A DNA stretch of 64,000 nt, taken from the NCBI RefSeq assembly GCF_001424835.1, contig NZ_LMCQ01000021.1, forward strand, positions 125,503 through 189,502. The letters are read 5' to 3'. Numbering within the stretch: the first letter of the stretch is position 1; every line of letters starts with the position of its first letter. This document shows positions 42,904-51,591 of this stretch, one piece after another. The translations under genes and the position numbers were made by a program. Source of the stretch: Variovorax sp. Root318D1 (GTDB lineage Bacteria; Pseudomonadota; Gammaproteobacteria; Burkholderiales; Burkholderiaceae_C). The notes under the pieces were generated by a model. It was not told the origin of the DNA, ran no database searches, and saw only the letters and a list, made by a program, of their open reading frames with translations.

Positions 42904-43578
42904 ATGGCTTCTTCATCCGCTTCGAACGACCGCTACACCCTCTACGGCGCACCCGGTTCGGGTGCCACGCCCGTTCATGCGGCGCTGACGCTGATCGGCG
43001 CGCAGGTCGACGTTGTCGACGTCTCTCCGTGGGAGGGGGAATCAGAGCGCGAGCGCGTGTCGAGCATCAACCCGATGCGTCAGGTGCCCGCGCTCGTGCT
43101 GCCTTCCGGCGAAGTGATGACCGAGAGCGCGGCCATCCTGATCTGGCTCGGCGATCGCTATCCGGAAGCGGGGCTTTGCCCCGCGCCGGACGATCCGCTG
43201 CGCTCGCGCTACCTGCGATGGATGGTCTACTTGCCGGCGGCGATCTACTGGATGTACTGGGTGCGCGACGAACCCACGCGCCTCACGCCCGATCCGGCGG
43301 CGCAAGCTGTGATGCTGGAACGCACGGCCGAGCGCATTGCGCACTGCTGGCACCTGATGGACACGCAGATCGACGAACCCGCGCCCTATCTGCTCGGAGA
43401 AAAGCTGAGCATGCTCGACCTGTACGTCACCGTGCTGTCGCGCTGGACGCCGCATCGCAAACGCTTCTATCGCGAAGCACCCCGCATGGCCCGTGTGGTG
43501 CGGCGCGTCGATGCCGATCCACGCCTGGCCGAGTTCTGGGCGGCGCGCTATCCCTTCTCGATGGACCCGGAGACATGA
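42904..43578 (+). CDS. Glutathione S-transferase family protein
   Basis: A cytosolic GST-fold protein of 224 aa. The thioredoxin-like domain opens with YTLYGAPGSGATPVHAALTLIG and has the cis-Pro and glutathione-binding pattern MRQVPALVLPSGEVMTESAAILIWL. The all-alpha domain follows, with APYLLGEKLSMLDLYVTVLSRW (N-capping box). A conserved Ser or Cys near residue 20 could be catalytic. Its stop overlaps the ATG of the ArsC-like gene, so the two are co-translated. Confidence 0.9.
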   Translation: MASSSASNDRYTLYGAPGSGATPVHAALTLIGAQVDVVDVSPWEGESERERVSSINPMRQVPALVLPSGEVMTESAAILIWLGDRYPEAGLCPAPDDPLRSRYLRWMVYLPAAIYWMYWVRDEPTRLTPDPAAQAVMLERTAERIAHCWHLMDTQIDEPAPYLLGEKLSMLDLYVTVLSRWTPHRKRFYREAPRMARVVRRVDADPRLAEFWAARYPFSMDPET

Positions 43579-43961
43579 CCACCGCACGCACGCCGACCAC
43601 CACCTACCCGATGACCATCTTCCACAAGCCCAACTGCAGCACCTCGCGCAATGTGCTGGGCTTGATCCGCGAAAGCGGCGTGGAGCCGGAGATCGTTCTT
43701 TACCTGGAGACGCCGCCGTCGAAGAAGAAGCTGCGCGAGTTGGCAAAGGCCATGGGCATGGGCGCGCGCGACCTGCTGCGAACGAAGGAGGCGCCCTATG
43801 AAGCGCTGGGCCTGGCCGATCCGAAATTGACCGACGACCAGCTGTTCGACTTCATCGTCGCGAATCCGATCCTGCTGCAGCGGCCCATCGTCGTCTCGCC
43901 GCGCGGCACGTTGATGTGCCGGCCCTGGGAGCGCGTGCGCGAGATCTTGCCAACAGCGTAG
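43575..43961 (+). CDS. arsC: Arsenate reductase (glutaredoxin type) ArsC
   Basis: A thioredoxin-fold reductase of 128 aa. The catalytic Cys lies in FHKPNCSTSRNVLGLIRESG, and the three expected arginines occur in LLRTKEAPY, LLQRPIVV and SPRGTL, with LYLETPPSKKKLREL typical of ArsC. It starts at an ATG overlapping the GST stop (ATGA). No arsR or arsB gene is nearby, so a stress-related reductase (YffB-like) role cannot be excluded. Confidence 0.88.
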   Translation: MTTARTPTTTYPMTIFHKPNCSTSRNVLGLIRESGVEPEIVLYLETPPSKKKLRELAKAMGMGARDLLRTKEAPYEALGLADPKLTDDQLFDFIVANPILLQRPIVVSPRGTLMCRPWERVREILPTA

Positions 43962-43974
43962 ACCGAGCCGGCGC

Positions 43975-44727
43975 TCAGGCGCGCTGCAGCAGCGCAGGCA
44001 CGCCCGAAGCCAGCATCGCCACGCCCGATGCGGTCAGCAGGCCCAGCACCACCTTGCGGAAAGCCGTCTCGCTGATGCCGATATAGAGCCGTGCGCCCAG
44101 CAGCACCGGCACCGCGACGGCCACCGCAACCAGCCCCAGCAGCGGCAACATCGAGCGGGCAATGCTGCCGCTCGCGACGTGGATCGCGAACGCCACCAGC
44201 AGCATCGAGAGATTGAAGTTCTGGATCACCGCGCGCTGCGTGTCGCGCTGAAAGCCACGGAGCGTGCACCACAGCGTGGGAATGGTGCCCGAGAAGCCCC
44301 CGATGCCTGCCATGGCACCGCCGATGCTCCCCGCGATGCCGTCGGCGATTCGCCCTCCGAAGGTGACCTTCGGCAGGTGCTGCGACATCAGCATGGCCGG
44401 GCACCACAGCACCAGCAGCACACCGAGGCAGACCTTGAAGACCACGAGGTCGAGGTGCGGCAGCAGCCACACGCCGAAAGGGACGCCGACCAGCCCGCCG
44501 ACCACGAAGGGCCACAGCACGTGTCTGTCGAAGCTTCGGCGCACGGTGACGGCGGCGATCATCTGGCCGGTGAGCGCGCCGAACAAGGCGAGCACTGCTG
44601 CCAGTTGCGGTTCGAGGGTCCAGGCCCAAACCGACATCGCCACCAAGCCGAAGGCAAAGCCCGACAGGCCCTGCACAAAACCCGCCAGCACGGCGCCGGC
44701 GATCACATACACATACAAGGCCTGCAT
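43975..44727 (-). CDS. TSUP family transporter (TauE/SafE)
   Basis: A 250-aa inner-membrane protein with about eight hydrophobic segments in two halves, with the TSUP signatures GFVQGLSGFAFGLVAMS and, in the second half, GGAMAGIGGFSGTIPTLW. Members export or import sulfite, sulfonates or other organic anions; the substrate here is unknown. It converges with arsC 13 bases away and follows the MFS gene on the same strand. Confidence 0.88.
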   Translation of the reverse strand: MQALYVYVIAGAVLAGFVQGLSGFAFGLVAMSVWAWTLEPQLAAVLALFGALTGQMIAAVTVRRSFDRHVLWPFVVGGLVGVPFGVWLLPHLDLVVFKVCLGVLLVLWCPAMLMSQHLPKVTFGGRIADGIAGSIGGAMAGIGGFSGTIPTLWCTLRGFQRDTQRAVIQNFNLSMLLVAFAIHVASGSIARSMLPLLGLVAVAVAVPVLLGARLYIGISETAFRKVVLGLLTASGVAMLASGVPALLQRA

Positions 44728-44770
44728 GCGGCCGATGATATCGACCGCGTCCGGTGCACGCGCGAATCGG

Positions 44771-46024
44771 TCAGGCCGATGCCGTCACCAGCGCCGTGCG
44801 GCGCACCCGCCTCACGTTGAAGGCGCTGGCAATCAGCACCGCCTGCACCAGTGCAAGGCCAACGATCACGCTCGTGTACTGCGCGTGGTCCATGAGACGG
44901 CCGAACACCAGCGGCGCCAGGGCCTGTCCGATGTCGAGGCCCGCATACACCACGCCGTAGACACGCCCAGTGGCGTTGGGCGGCGTCGAGCGCTTGACCA
45001 GCAAGTCGCGCGAAGGCCCGGCCACGCCGGAGACAAAACCCATGGCGCCGAACAGCACCGGCACCATCACGGGCGGAAATTGCGCAAAAGCGAGCACCAG
45101 CGCCAACACGGCCGCAATGCCGAAGCCGGTTCCCACGATGCGTTCGCAGCGCGACGGGTCGGAGGCGAGAAAGCCGCCGACCACCATGCCGCCCGCGCTG
45201 GCCACCATGTACACCGTGAGGCACACCGCCACCAGCGCCACCGGCACCGCGTGCAGGTGGCCTGCCGCCACCGGCGCGAAGGTCTGCACCACGCTGATCA
45301 CAACGGCATAGAAGAAAAAGAAGCCGAAGCACATCCACACGGCGGGAATGCGCAGGAAGTCGAACTCGCCGCCGATGGGTGCGGGCTCGCCGTGCCCGGT
45401 GGCCTTTTGCACCGTCTTCACGTCGAGCGAGAGCACGCTGCGATACGCCCAGAGCACCAGCAGCACCACGATGGCCAGCACACCCGCCGATGCCAGCGCC
45501 ACGCGCCACGAGAAGGCGATGGCAATCGGCACCACGAAGGCCGGCGCCAGCGCCCAGCCCAGGCTGCCGGTGATGCCGTGCACGCTGTAGGCGTGGCCGA
45601 GCCGCGTCGGTGCTACCTTGCGGTTGAAGAGCGTGTAGTCGACCGGGTGGAACACGCCATTGCCGATGCCGCCCACGATGGCGCACAGCAGCAGCATCCA
45701 GTAGCTCTGGGCCAGGGCATAGCCGAAAGCCGCCAGCGCCAGCGCGCCAAGCCCCACAAAGAGCACCGGCCGCGGCCCCAGCTTGTCGACGATGAAGCCC
45801 GACGCCGCCTGCACGACGCACGAGACCACGAAGAACACCGTCAGCACCGCGCCAAGCTCGGTGTAGCTCACGTTGAAGGCGTCCTTGAGCCAGGGAAACA
45901 GCGGCGCGAGGATCAGCTGGCTGAAGTGGCTGATGGCATGGGCCAGGCCGACCAGTCCGATCAGTTGCGCGTCGCCTCGCAAATTGGTGGAAGAAGCGGC
46001 TGTCGGAGAAGAAGTTGAAGACAT
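44771..46024 (-). CDS. MFS transporter
   Basis: A 417-aa major facilitator with about twelve helices, opening the first helix at LIGLVGLAHAISHFSQLILAP and carrying GLGALALAAFGYALAQSY and GGIGNGVFHPVDYTLFNRKV in the first half, similar to fosmidomycin-resistance-like (Fsr) members. The substrate is unknown. It diverges from an AraC-family regulator; a short perfect palindrome in the 89-base gap between them suggests joint control. Confidence 0.87.
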   Translation of the reverse strand: MSSTSSPTAASSTNLRGDAQLIGLVGLAHAISHFSQLILAPLFPWLKDAFNVSYTELGAVLTVFFVVSCVVQAASGFIVDKLGPRPVLFVGLGALALAAFGYALAQSYWMLLLCAIVGGIGNGVFHPVDYTLFNRKVAPTRLGHAYSVHGITGSLGWALAPAFVVPIAIAFSWRVALASAGVLAIVVLLVLWAYRSVLSLDVKTVQKATGHGEPAPIGGEFDFLRIPAVWMCFGFFFFYAVVISVVQTFAPVAAGHLHAVPVALVAVCLTVYMVASAGGMVVGGFLASDPSRCERIVGTGFGIAAVLALVLAFAQFPPVMVPVLFGAMGFVSGVAGPSRDLLVKRSTPPNATGRVYGVVYAGLDIGQALAPLVFGRLMDHAQYTSVIVGLALVQAVLIASAFNVRRVRRTALVTASA

Positions 46025-46093
46025 GGATTGCTACAAAAAACCGGGGCAGGCACCGATGCTATGCGCGCCGGCCGCGGCAGAATGGCGATACAG

Positions 46094-46108
46094 CGACAAC
46101 ATTTGTCG
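46094..46108. promoter_or_regulatory. Candidate operator between the MFS and AraC genes
   Basis: CGACAA-CAT-TTGTCG is a perfect 6-bp-armed inverted repeat centred in the gap between the divergent transporter and AraC-family regulator genes, six bases before the regulator ATG. It is well placed to control both directions. Confidence 0.6.
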
Positions 46109-46113
46109 AAACT

Positions 46114-46956
46114 ATGCCAAGCGCCGTTTCCACCCCTTCCCCGGTCACCAGCGTGGCCTCGCTCACGCCGCATCTCTACGCACCCGACGCCGTGCGGCCG
46201 CTGCGCGCCAAGGAACACTTCCTGAGCGCCGACACCTTCGTCGAGCTGCACCAGCATCCTTGGCCGCAGCTCACCTTCTCGACCCGCGGCGTGATCCGGC
46301 TCAGCACGCAAGACGGCAGCTACATCGTGCCGCCGTCGCGCGCGGTCTGGGTGCCGGCCAACATGCCGCACAGCATCATGCTGATCGAAGATGCCGAGCT
46401 GCGCACCGTGTACCTGCATGCCTGGCTCGGACCGCCGTGGGAAAAGTGCGAGGTGCTTGAAATCAGCCCTCTGCTGCGCGCGCTGATGCTCGCGCTCGAC
46501 ACCACCCCCGACGGGCTGCCGCCGGCCGACCCGCATGCGCCGCAGCGCGAACGCATGATCGCCCCGCTGCTGGTGGACGAGCTGGAGCGCGCCACGCAGA
46601 TCCGCATCGACGTGCCGCTGCCTACCGACAAGAGGCTGCGGCAGTTGTGCGAAACGCTGCTTCGCAATCCGGCCGACCGGGCCACGCTGGCCGAGCGCGC
46701 CGCGGCCATCGGCGCCAGCGAGCGCACGGTGGCGCGGCTGTTCCGCGACCAGCTCGGCATGAGCTGGCAGCAATGGCGGCAACAGGCCGTGATGGCGCAC
46801 GCGCTGCCACTGCTGGCGCGCGGCATGGCCGTAAGCCAGGTGGCGGCAGCCAGCGGCTATGCCACCGACAGCGCGTTCTGCGCCATGTTCAAGGCAGCCA
46901 CCGGGCGCTCGCCAACTTCGTTCCAGCACCGCAAGCGATCCGCCGCCCTCTCTTGA
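46114..46956 (+). CDS. AraC-family regulator with cupin sensor domain
   Basis: A 280-aa regulator. The N-terminal cupin (about residues 35-110, LHQHPWPQLTFSTRGVIRL, VPPSRAVWVPANMPHSI) is followed by the double helix-turn-helix (LAERAAAIGASERTVARLFRDQLG, VSQVAAASGYATDSAFCAMFK). This arrangement resembles E. coli NimR (YeaM), which controls a neighbouring divergent MFS exporter. Start ATG 46114 is chosen because the longer frame overlaps the transporter gene and the palindrome. Likely target is the divergent MFS gene. Confidence 0.9.
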   Translation: MPSAVSTPSPVTSVASLTPHLYAPDAVRPLRAKEHFLSADTFVELHQHPWPQLTFSTRGVIRLSTQDGSYIVPPSRAVWVPANMPHSIMLIEDAELRTVYLHAWLGPPWEKCEVLEISPLLRALMLALDTTPDGLPPADPHAPQRERMIAPLLVDELERATQIRIDVPLPTDKRLRQLCETLLRNPADRATLAERAAAIGASERTVARLFRDQLGMSWQQWRQQAVMAHALPLLARGMAVSQVAAASGYATDSAFCAMFKAATGRSPTSFQHRKRSAALS

Positions 46957-47034
46957 ATAGTGCCGAGCCGTCATGGGGCTCTGGCAAGATCGAAGGACCG
47001 AAGAAAAACCACGGACCACCCGACCGACCTGCTC

Positions 47035-47751
47035 ATGGCGCCCCTCCCCCGACCGCATCGCCCACAGACCTGGACCATGGACATCGGCGAGCGGATCCGC
47101 CGCCTCTTCTGGCTCAAGGCGATCGGCACCACGGTCTTCACCTGGCTTTTCTTCATCGGCTACTTTCACCTGCTGCGCAATCCGGCCTATCCGGTCGCGG
47201 TAATGCCGCTCACGGCCCTCGACCATCTGATTCCGTTCCAGCCCTACGCGCTGGGCGCCTACCTTTCGCTCTGGTTCTATGTGGGCATCGCGCCCGGGCT
47301 GCAGTTGAGCTTTCGCGAGTTGGTGGTCTATGGGCTCTGGATTGGCGCGCTGTGCCTCACCGGCCTGGGCCTCTTCTACTTCTGGCCCACGCAGATACCA
47401 CCGCTTGCCATGGACGTGTCGGGCTACGCCGGCTTTGCCATGCTGCAGGGCGTGGATGCCGCCGGCAACGCATGCCCTTCGATGCACGTGGCCGTGGCGA
47501 TCTTCACGGCCATCCGGCTCGACCACGTGCTGCGCGAGGCGCGCACGCCGTCGTACCTGCGCTTTGCCAACTGGATCTGGTTTGCCGCCATTGCCTGGTC
47601 GACGCTGGCCGTCAAGCAGCACGTGGTGCTCGACGCGCTGGCCGGCGCCTTGCTGGGAATGGCCTTCGCACTCCCGTCGCTGCGTTGGCGTCCGGAGGGC
47701 AGAAGCCAGGTCAGCACCTTGGTTGGAGCGGATATCATTGGCCATCACTGA
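47035..47751 (+). CDS. PAP2-superfamily membrane phosphatase/phosphotransferase (Aur1-like)
   Basis: A 238-aa integral membrane protein with about six helices. The PAP2 active site is NACPSMHVAVAIFTAIRL and WSTLAVKQHVVLDALAG. PSMH (not PSGH) plus H-x3-D is the form found in inositolphosphotransferase/Aur1-like members rather than plain phosphatidate phosphatases; I do not see a clear K-x6-RP motif. Start ATG 47035 is chosen; GTG 46960 and ATG 47077 are alternatives. It precedes an acyl carrier protein and ketosynthase, so a role in an unusual lipid is possible. Confidence 0.8.
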   Translation: MAPLPRPHRPQTWTMDIGERIRRLFWLKAIGTTVFTWLFFIGYFHLLRNPAYPVAVMPLTALDHLIPFQPYALGAYLSLWFYVGIAPGLQLSFRELVVYGLWIGALCLTGLGLFYFWPTQIPPLAMDVSGYAGFAMLQGVDAAGNACPSMHVAVAIFTAIRLDHVLREARTPSYLRFANWIWFAAIAWSTLAVKQHVVLDALAGALLGMAFALPSLRWRPEGRSQVSTLVGADIIGHH

Positions 47752-47844
47752 CCCACAAGCCGAGCGAGGAAGGGGTCGATCCCATGGAGCGCCCCCAGGG
47801 CGGCGATCGATCAGCGGCCGGCACACGACAACAGGCATCGCACG

Positions 47845-48087
47845 ATGAGTTCGCTGAAGCAATTGCAGGACCTGATCCACGAGAAGTACGGTATTGAACC
47901 GTCGAAGCTCGACCCCAACGCATCGATGCGCGAAACCGGCGGGCTCGATTCGCTGGCATTGGCCGAGTTCCTGTTTGCCATCGAAGATCACTTCGGCATC
48001 ACCATGCCCGACAGCGACGCGAACATCGACACCCTGGGCGAACTGGCCCTGCTGGTCGACAAGGTCAGGGCCGCGAAGACAGCGTGA
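47845..48087 (+). CDS. Acyl carrier protein
   Basis: An 80-aa phosphopantetheine carrier with the attachment site GGLDSLALAEF (Ser36), otherwise the usual acidic four-helix pattern. It is distinct from housekeeping AcpP, which has the DSLD motif flanked differently and lies with fabD/fabG. Its stop overlaps the GTG of the ketosynthase gene by four bases, so the two are co-translated and should act as partners. It lies 93 bases after the PAP2 gene. Confidence 0.9.
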   Translation: MSSLKQLQDLIHEKYGIEPSKLDPNASMRETGGLDSLALAEFLFAIEDHFGITMPDSDANIDTLGELALLVDKVRAAKTA

Positions 48088-49292
48088 ACCACGAGGTCTG
48101 CGTCACCGGACTGGGCGTCATGGCGCCGCATGGCGGCGAACCCAGCACGCTGTTCCAAGCCCTGCTGGACGGCCAATCGGCCATCCAGCCCGTCTTTCCC
48201 GACCTGCCCAAGCCGGCCGCCGCGGCCACGGTGGCTTTCGACGAAACACGCTGGTTCACCAAGCTGCAGCTTGCCGGCGTCGACCGCGTGAGCCAGCTCG
48301 CCGTGGCCGCGGCTGACCTCGCGGTGCGCGATGCGGGCTTGACCATGAGCGATGCCGACCCCGAGCGCGTGGGCGTCTATGCCGGCTGCGGCATGGGCGG
48401 CGCCGCAGCACTCGAGGCGGCCTACCGCGGCAATGGGCGCGTGTCGCCCCTCACCATTCCCGCCTTCATGCCCAATGCGCCCGCCGCCCACGTGGCCATG
48501 CGCCACGGCGTGCTGGGGCCGGTACTCACCTATTCGGTGGCCTGCGCCTCGTCGTCAGTGGCCATTGCCGAAGCCGCCAAAGCCATCCAGCGCGGTGAAG
48601 TCGACGTGGCCATTGCCGGCGGCAGCGAGGCTCTCATCGTGCCCGGCGTGGTGCTGGCCTGGCAGGCCATGCAGACGTTGGCCACCTTCCAGCCCGGCGA
48701 AGCAGCCGGCGCGGTGCGGCCCTTTGCCAGCGACCGCAGCGGCTTCGCGCTGGGCGAAGGCGCAGCGTTTCTGGTGCTTGAGTCGGCCGAACGCGCGCGC
48801 AGCCGCGGCGCCCGCAGCTATGCCACGCTGGCGGGCTGGGGCCTCAGTAGCGACGCCACGCACCTCACCAAGCCCGACGCTCCCGGCCAGGCCCGCGCGT
48901 TGCGCTCCGCCCTGCGCCAGGCCGGGCTGCAGCCGCGCGACGTGGGCTACTGCAACGCGCACGGCACGGCCACGCGCATCGGCGACGTGGTCGAACGCAA
49001 TGCGCTGGCGGACGTGTGGGGCAACGACCTCGACAACCTGCGCGTCAGTTCCACCAAGGCGCTGCACGGCCACCTGCTCGGCGCGGCCGGAGCCATCGAA
49101 GCGCTCATCACAGTGCTCGCGCTGCACCGCCGGCAACTGCCGCCCAATGCCAACTGCAGCGAAATCGATCCGGCGTGCAGCCTGAACCTGGTGACGCATG
49201 ACGACACCGGCGCACCTGCGCTCGAAGCGGCCATGAGCAACTCCTTCGCTTTCGGCGGCACGAATTCGGTGCTGCTGTTCCGTCGCGCGTGA
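48084..49292 (+). CDS. Beta-ketoacyl-ACP synthase (KAS I/II type)
   Basis: A 402-aa condensing enzyme with Claisen chemistry on acyl-ACP. The active-site Cys is in YSVACASSSVAIAEA (about residue 154), the two histidines in NAHGTATRIGD and KALHGHLLGAAGAIEAL, and the C-terminal FGGTNSVLLF is intact. The start is GTG overlapping the ACP stop. No ketoreductase, dehydratase or malonyl transferase is adjacent, so this is a specialised elongation or priming unit rather than a full synthase. Product unknown. Confidence 0.92.
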   Translation: MNHEVCVTGLGVMAPHGGEPSTLFQALLDGQSAIQPVFPDLPKPAAAATVAFDETRWFTKLQLAGVDRVSQLAVAAADLAVRDAGLTMSDADPERVGVYAGCGMGGAAALEAAYRGNGRVSPLTIPAFMPNAPAAHVAMRHGVLGPVLTYSVACASSSVAIAEAAKAIQRGEVDVAIAGGSEALIVPGVVLAWQAMQTLATFQPGEAAGAVRPFASDRSGFALGEGAAFLVLESAERARSRGARSYATLAGWGLSSDATHLTKPDAPGQARALRSALRQAGLQPRDVGYCNAHGTATRIGDVVERNALADVWGNDLDNLRVSSTKALHGHLLGAAGAIEALITVLALHRRQLPPNANCSEIDPACSLNLVTHDDTGAPALEAAMSNSFAFGGTNSVLLFRRA

Positions 49293-49359
49293 ACCCGGAT
49301 TCCGTCGGGGGTATGCTGACGATGGAATCTTCATTCACATCCACAGACGGGAGTTCGTC

Positions 49360-49767
49360 ATGCGCTTTCGCTTCGCACTGGTTTCTCTCGCGCTGATCGC
49401 GGCGAGCGTCCCGGTCCTGGCCCAGTCGGACCTGCTCGGCAAGCTGAAGGACCAGGCCGGCTCGTCGCTTGGCGAGAACCTCGGCTTCCAGATGCCCGCC
49501 ATCGGCTCCAGCACCATCGGCAGCGCGGCCGGCGTATTGCAGTACTGCGTCAAAAACAACTACCTGGGCGGCGATGCGGCCTCGGTGAAAGACAAGCTCC
49601 TTGCCAAGATCACTGGCCAGAAGCAGCAGGAAAAGAACTTCGAGAGCGGCGCGAAGGGCCTGCTGAAGGGCGGGGACGGCAAGACGCTCAACGTCAAGAT
49701 GCTCTCATCGAAGCTGAAGGTGAAGGCCTGCGACTACGTTCTGAAAAACGCCTCCTCGCTGATCTGA
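49360..49767 (+). CDS. DUF2501 secreted protein (YjjA-like)
   Basis: A 135-aa protein with a Sec signal peptide cleaved near residue 21 (PVLAQSDLL). The mature part has SSTIGSAAGVLQYCVKNNYL and CDYVLKNASSLI, matching DUF2501/YjjA; its two cysteines could form a disulfide in the periplasm. Function is unknown. Spacing to neighbours and its own short leader suggest it is a single gene. Confidence 0.85.
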   Translation: MRFRFALVSLALIAASVPVLAQSDLLGKLKDQAGSSLGENLGFQMPAIGSSTIGSAAGVLQYCVKNNYLGGDAASVKDKLLAKITGQKQQEKNFESGAKGLLKGGDGKTLNVKMLSSKLKVKACDYVLKNASSLI

Positions 49768-49842
49768 CGGCGCTCCGCATCCCACGCGCGCGGCGCACCG
49801 CGCACGTGCCGTCCCGCTTCTCCCGTGCGCTCGTAACGCTTC

Positions 49843-51591
49843 ATGAATCCGGCAGCCTCCTCCTCTTCTTCCACTTCCTTGCGCCACCGCGTCGCGCGGT
49901 GGGTTCCCTGCCTCGCTTGGCCGCGCCCTTCCCCAGCGCTGCTGCGCAACGAGGCCTTGGCGGGCCTCACGGTGGCGCTCATGGTCATTCCGCAGGGCGT
50001 GGCCTACGCGGCGCTGGCGGGTATGCCGCTGGTCACCGGCGTGTACGCGGCACTGTTCCCAGCACTGGTTGCGGTGATCTTCAGTTCCTCGCAGCGACTG
50101 TCGGTCGGGCCCACCGCGCTCACGAGCCTGCTGGTGGGCGCCTCGCTCGCGCCGCTGGCGGTGCCCGGCAGCAGCGAATGGGTGGCGATGGCGGTGTGGC
50201 TCACGCTGATATCGGGGGCCATCCAGATGGTGCTGGGCGCGGGGCGTTTCGGGTGGCTGCTGCGGCTGGTGAATTCTCCGGTGCTGATCGGCTTCACGCA
50301 GGGCGCGGCGGTGCTGATTGCCATTTCGCAGTTGCCGGCGTTGCTCGGCTTCACGGGCCGCACCATTCCCCAGGTGCTGCAGGGCGGTCCGCTGCCAGAC
50401 CTTGTCGCCATTGCCTTCGGGCTCGGCAGCATTGCAGTGCTGTGGCTGGGCAAGCGGCTGGCGCCGCGCTTTCCGACCACCATGGCGCTCGTGGCGGGTG
50501 CCGCGGCCATCAGCTGGACGGTCAACTACGCGCTGCGCGGCGGCGCCGTGGTGGGCAGCCTGCCCGCCGGCCTGCCCTCCTTCTACTGGCCGGGCCTCTT
50601 GCCCTTGAACACGTTCAGCGCGCTGGTGCTGCCCGCGCTGATGATCACGCTGGTGAGCTTTCTGGAGACGGCATCGAGCGCCAAGATCGACAACGCGCGC
50701 GCCGGCACGCTCTGGAACGAGAACCAGGACCTGATCGGTCAGGGCCTCGCCAAGCTGGCCTCGGGTTTCTCGGGCTCCTTTCCCACCAGCTCGTCGTTCT
50801 CGCGCTCGGCCATCACGCTGTATGCGGGCGCGCAAACCGGATGGGCGACGCTGTTCAGCGTGATGGTGGTGGCCGGTGCACTGTTGTGGCTCATGCCGCT
50901 GCTTTATCACGTGCCGCAAGCAGTGCTGGCGGCGGTGGTGGTCACGGCCATTCTGGGGCTGGTCAAGCCGGCGAGCTTCGTCGCGCTGTGGCGCGTGTCG
51001 CGCATCGAGGCAGGCATCGCGTTCGGCACCTTCGTGCTGACCATTGCCACCGCACCGAGCATCTACTGGGGCGTGCTGGGCGGGCTGCTCGCGAGCATGG
51101 CGCACTACATGTACCGCCACCTGCATCCGCGGATCATCGAGGTCGGCCTGCACCCGGACGGCAGCCTGCGCGACCGCCACCTCTGGAAGCTGCCGCCGCT
51201 GGCGCCGCATCTCTACGCGCTGCGCATGGATGCCGAACTCGACTTTGCATCGGCCTCCACGCTCGAGCGCGCGCTCACGGTCGCCATGGCCGAGCGGCCG
51301 GACCTCACCGACGTATGCCTTTTTGCGCAGCCCATCAACCGCATCGACATCACGGGCGCCGAGGTGTTCGGCTCGATCCGCCGGATGATGGAAGCCAAGG
51401 GCGTGCGCCTGCACCTGAGCGGCCTGAAGCTGCCGGCCATGCAGGTGCTGGAGCGTGCCGGACTTCTTACAGCGGGGCCGATGCTTTTCAGCTACCGCAC
51501 CGACGCAGAGGCGCTGGCCGCGCTGGCGCAGCCGGAAGAAGCTCAGCGCGCCGAGACAAAAGGCTCGACGGAAGCCGACTTGATCTCGTAG
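49843..51591 (+). CDS. SulP-family anion transporter with STAS domain
   Basis: A 582-aa SLC26/SulP permease. The transmembrane part (about residues 25-415) has GLTVALMVIPQGVAYAALAG, the family signature region, and FPTSSSFSRSAITLYAGAQT. The C-terminal STAS domain (about 450-560) has DLTDVCLFAQPINRIDITGAEV, where the motif around ITGAEV replaces the Ser/Thr phosphorylation site of SpoIIAA. The substrate could be sulfate, bicarbonate or a dicarboxylate. The 3' end overlaps the convergent lipoprotein gene by 49 bases. Confidence 0.92.
   Translation: MNPAASSSSSTSLRHRVARWVPCLAWPRPSPALLRNEALAGLTVALMVIPQGVAYAALAGMPLVTGVYAALFPALVAVIFSSSQRLSVGPTALTSLLVGASLAPLAVPGSSEWVAMAVWLTLISGAIQMVLGAGRFGWLLRLVNSPVLIGFTQGAAVLIAISQLPALLGFTGRTIPQVLQGGPLPDLVAIAFGLGSIAVLWLGKRLAPRFPTTMALVAGAAAISWTVNYALRGGAVVGSLPAGLPSFYWPGLLPLNTFSALVLPALMITLVSFLETASSAKIDNARAGTLWNENQDLIGQGLAKLASGFSGSFPTSSSFSRSAITLYAGAQTGWATLFSVMVVAGALLWLMPLLYHVPQAVLAAVVVTAILGLVKPASFVALWRVSRIEAGIAFGTFVLTIATAPSIYWGVLGGLLASMAHYMYRHLHPRIIEVGLHPDGSLRDRHLWKLPPLAPHLYALRMDAELDFASASTLERALTVAMAERPDLTDVCLFAQPINRIDITGAEVFGSIRRMMEAKGVRLHLSGLKLPAMQVLERAGLLTAGPMLFSYRTDAEALAALAQPEEAQRAETKGSTEADLIS

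Noticed and set aside
44264..46018. 584-aa frame antisense to the TSUP and MFS genes
   Set aside because: Its product is His/Gln/Arg-rich low-complexity sequence, and both transporters on the other strand are intact.
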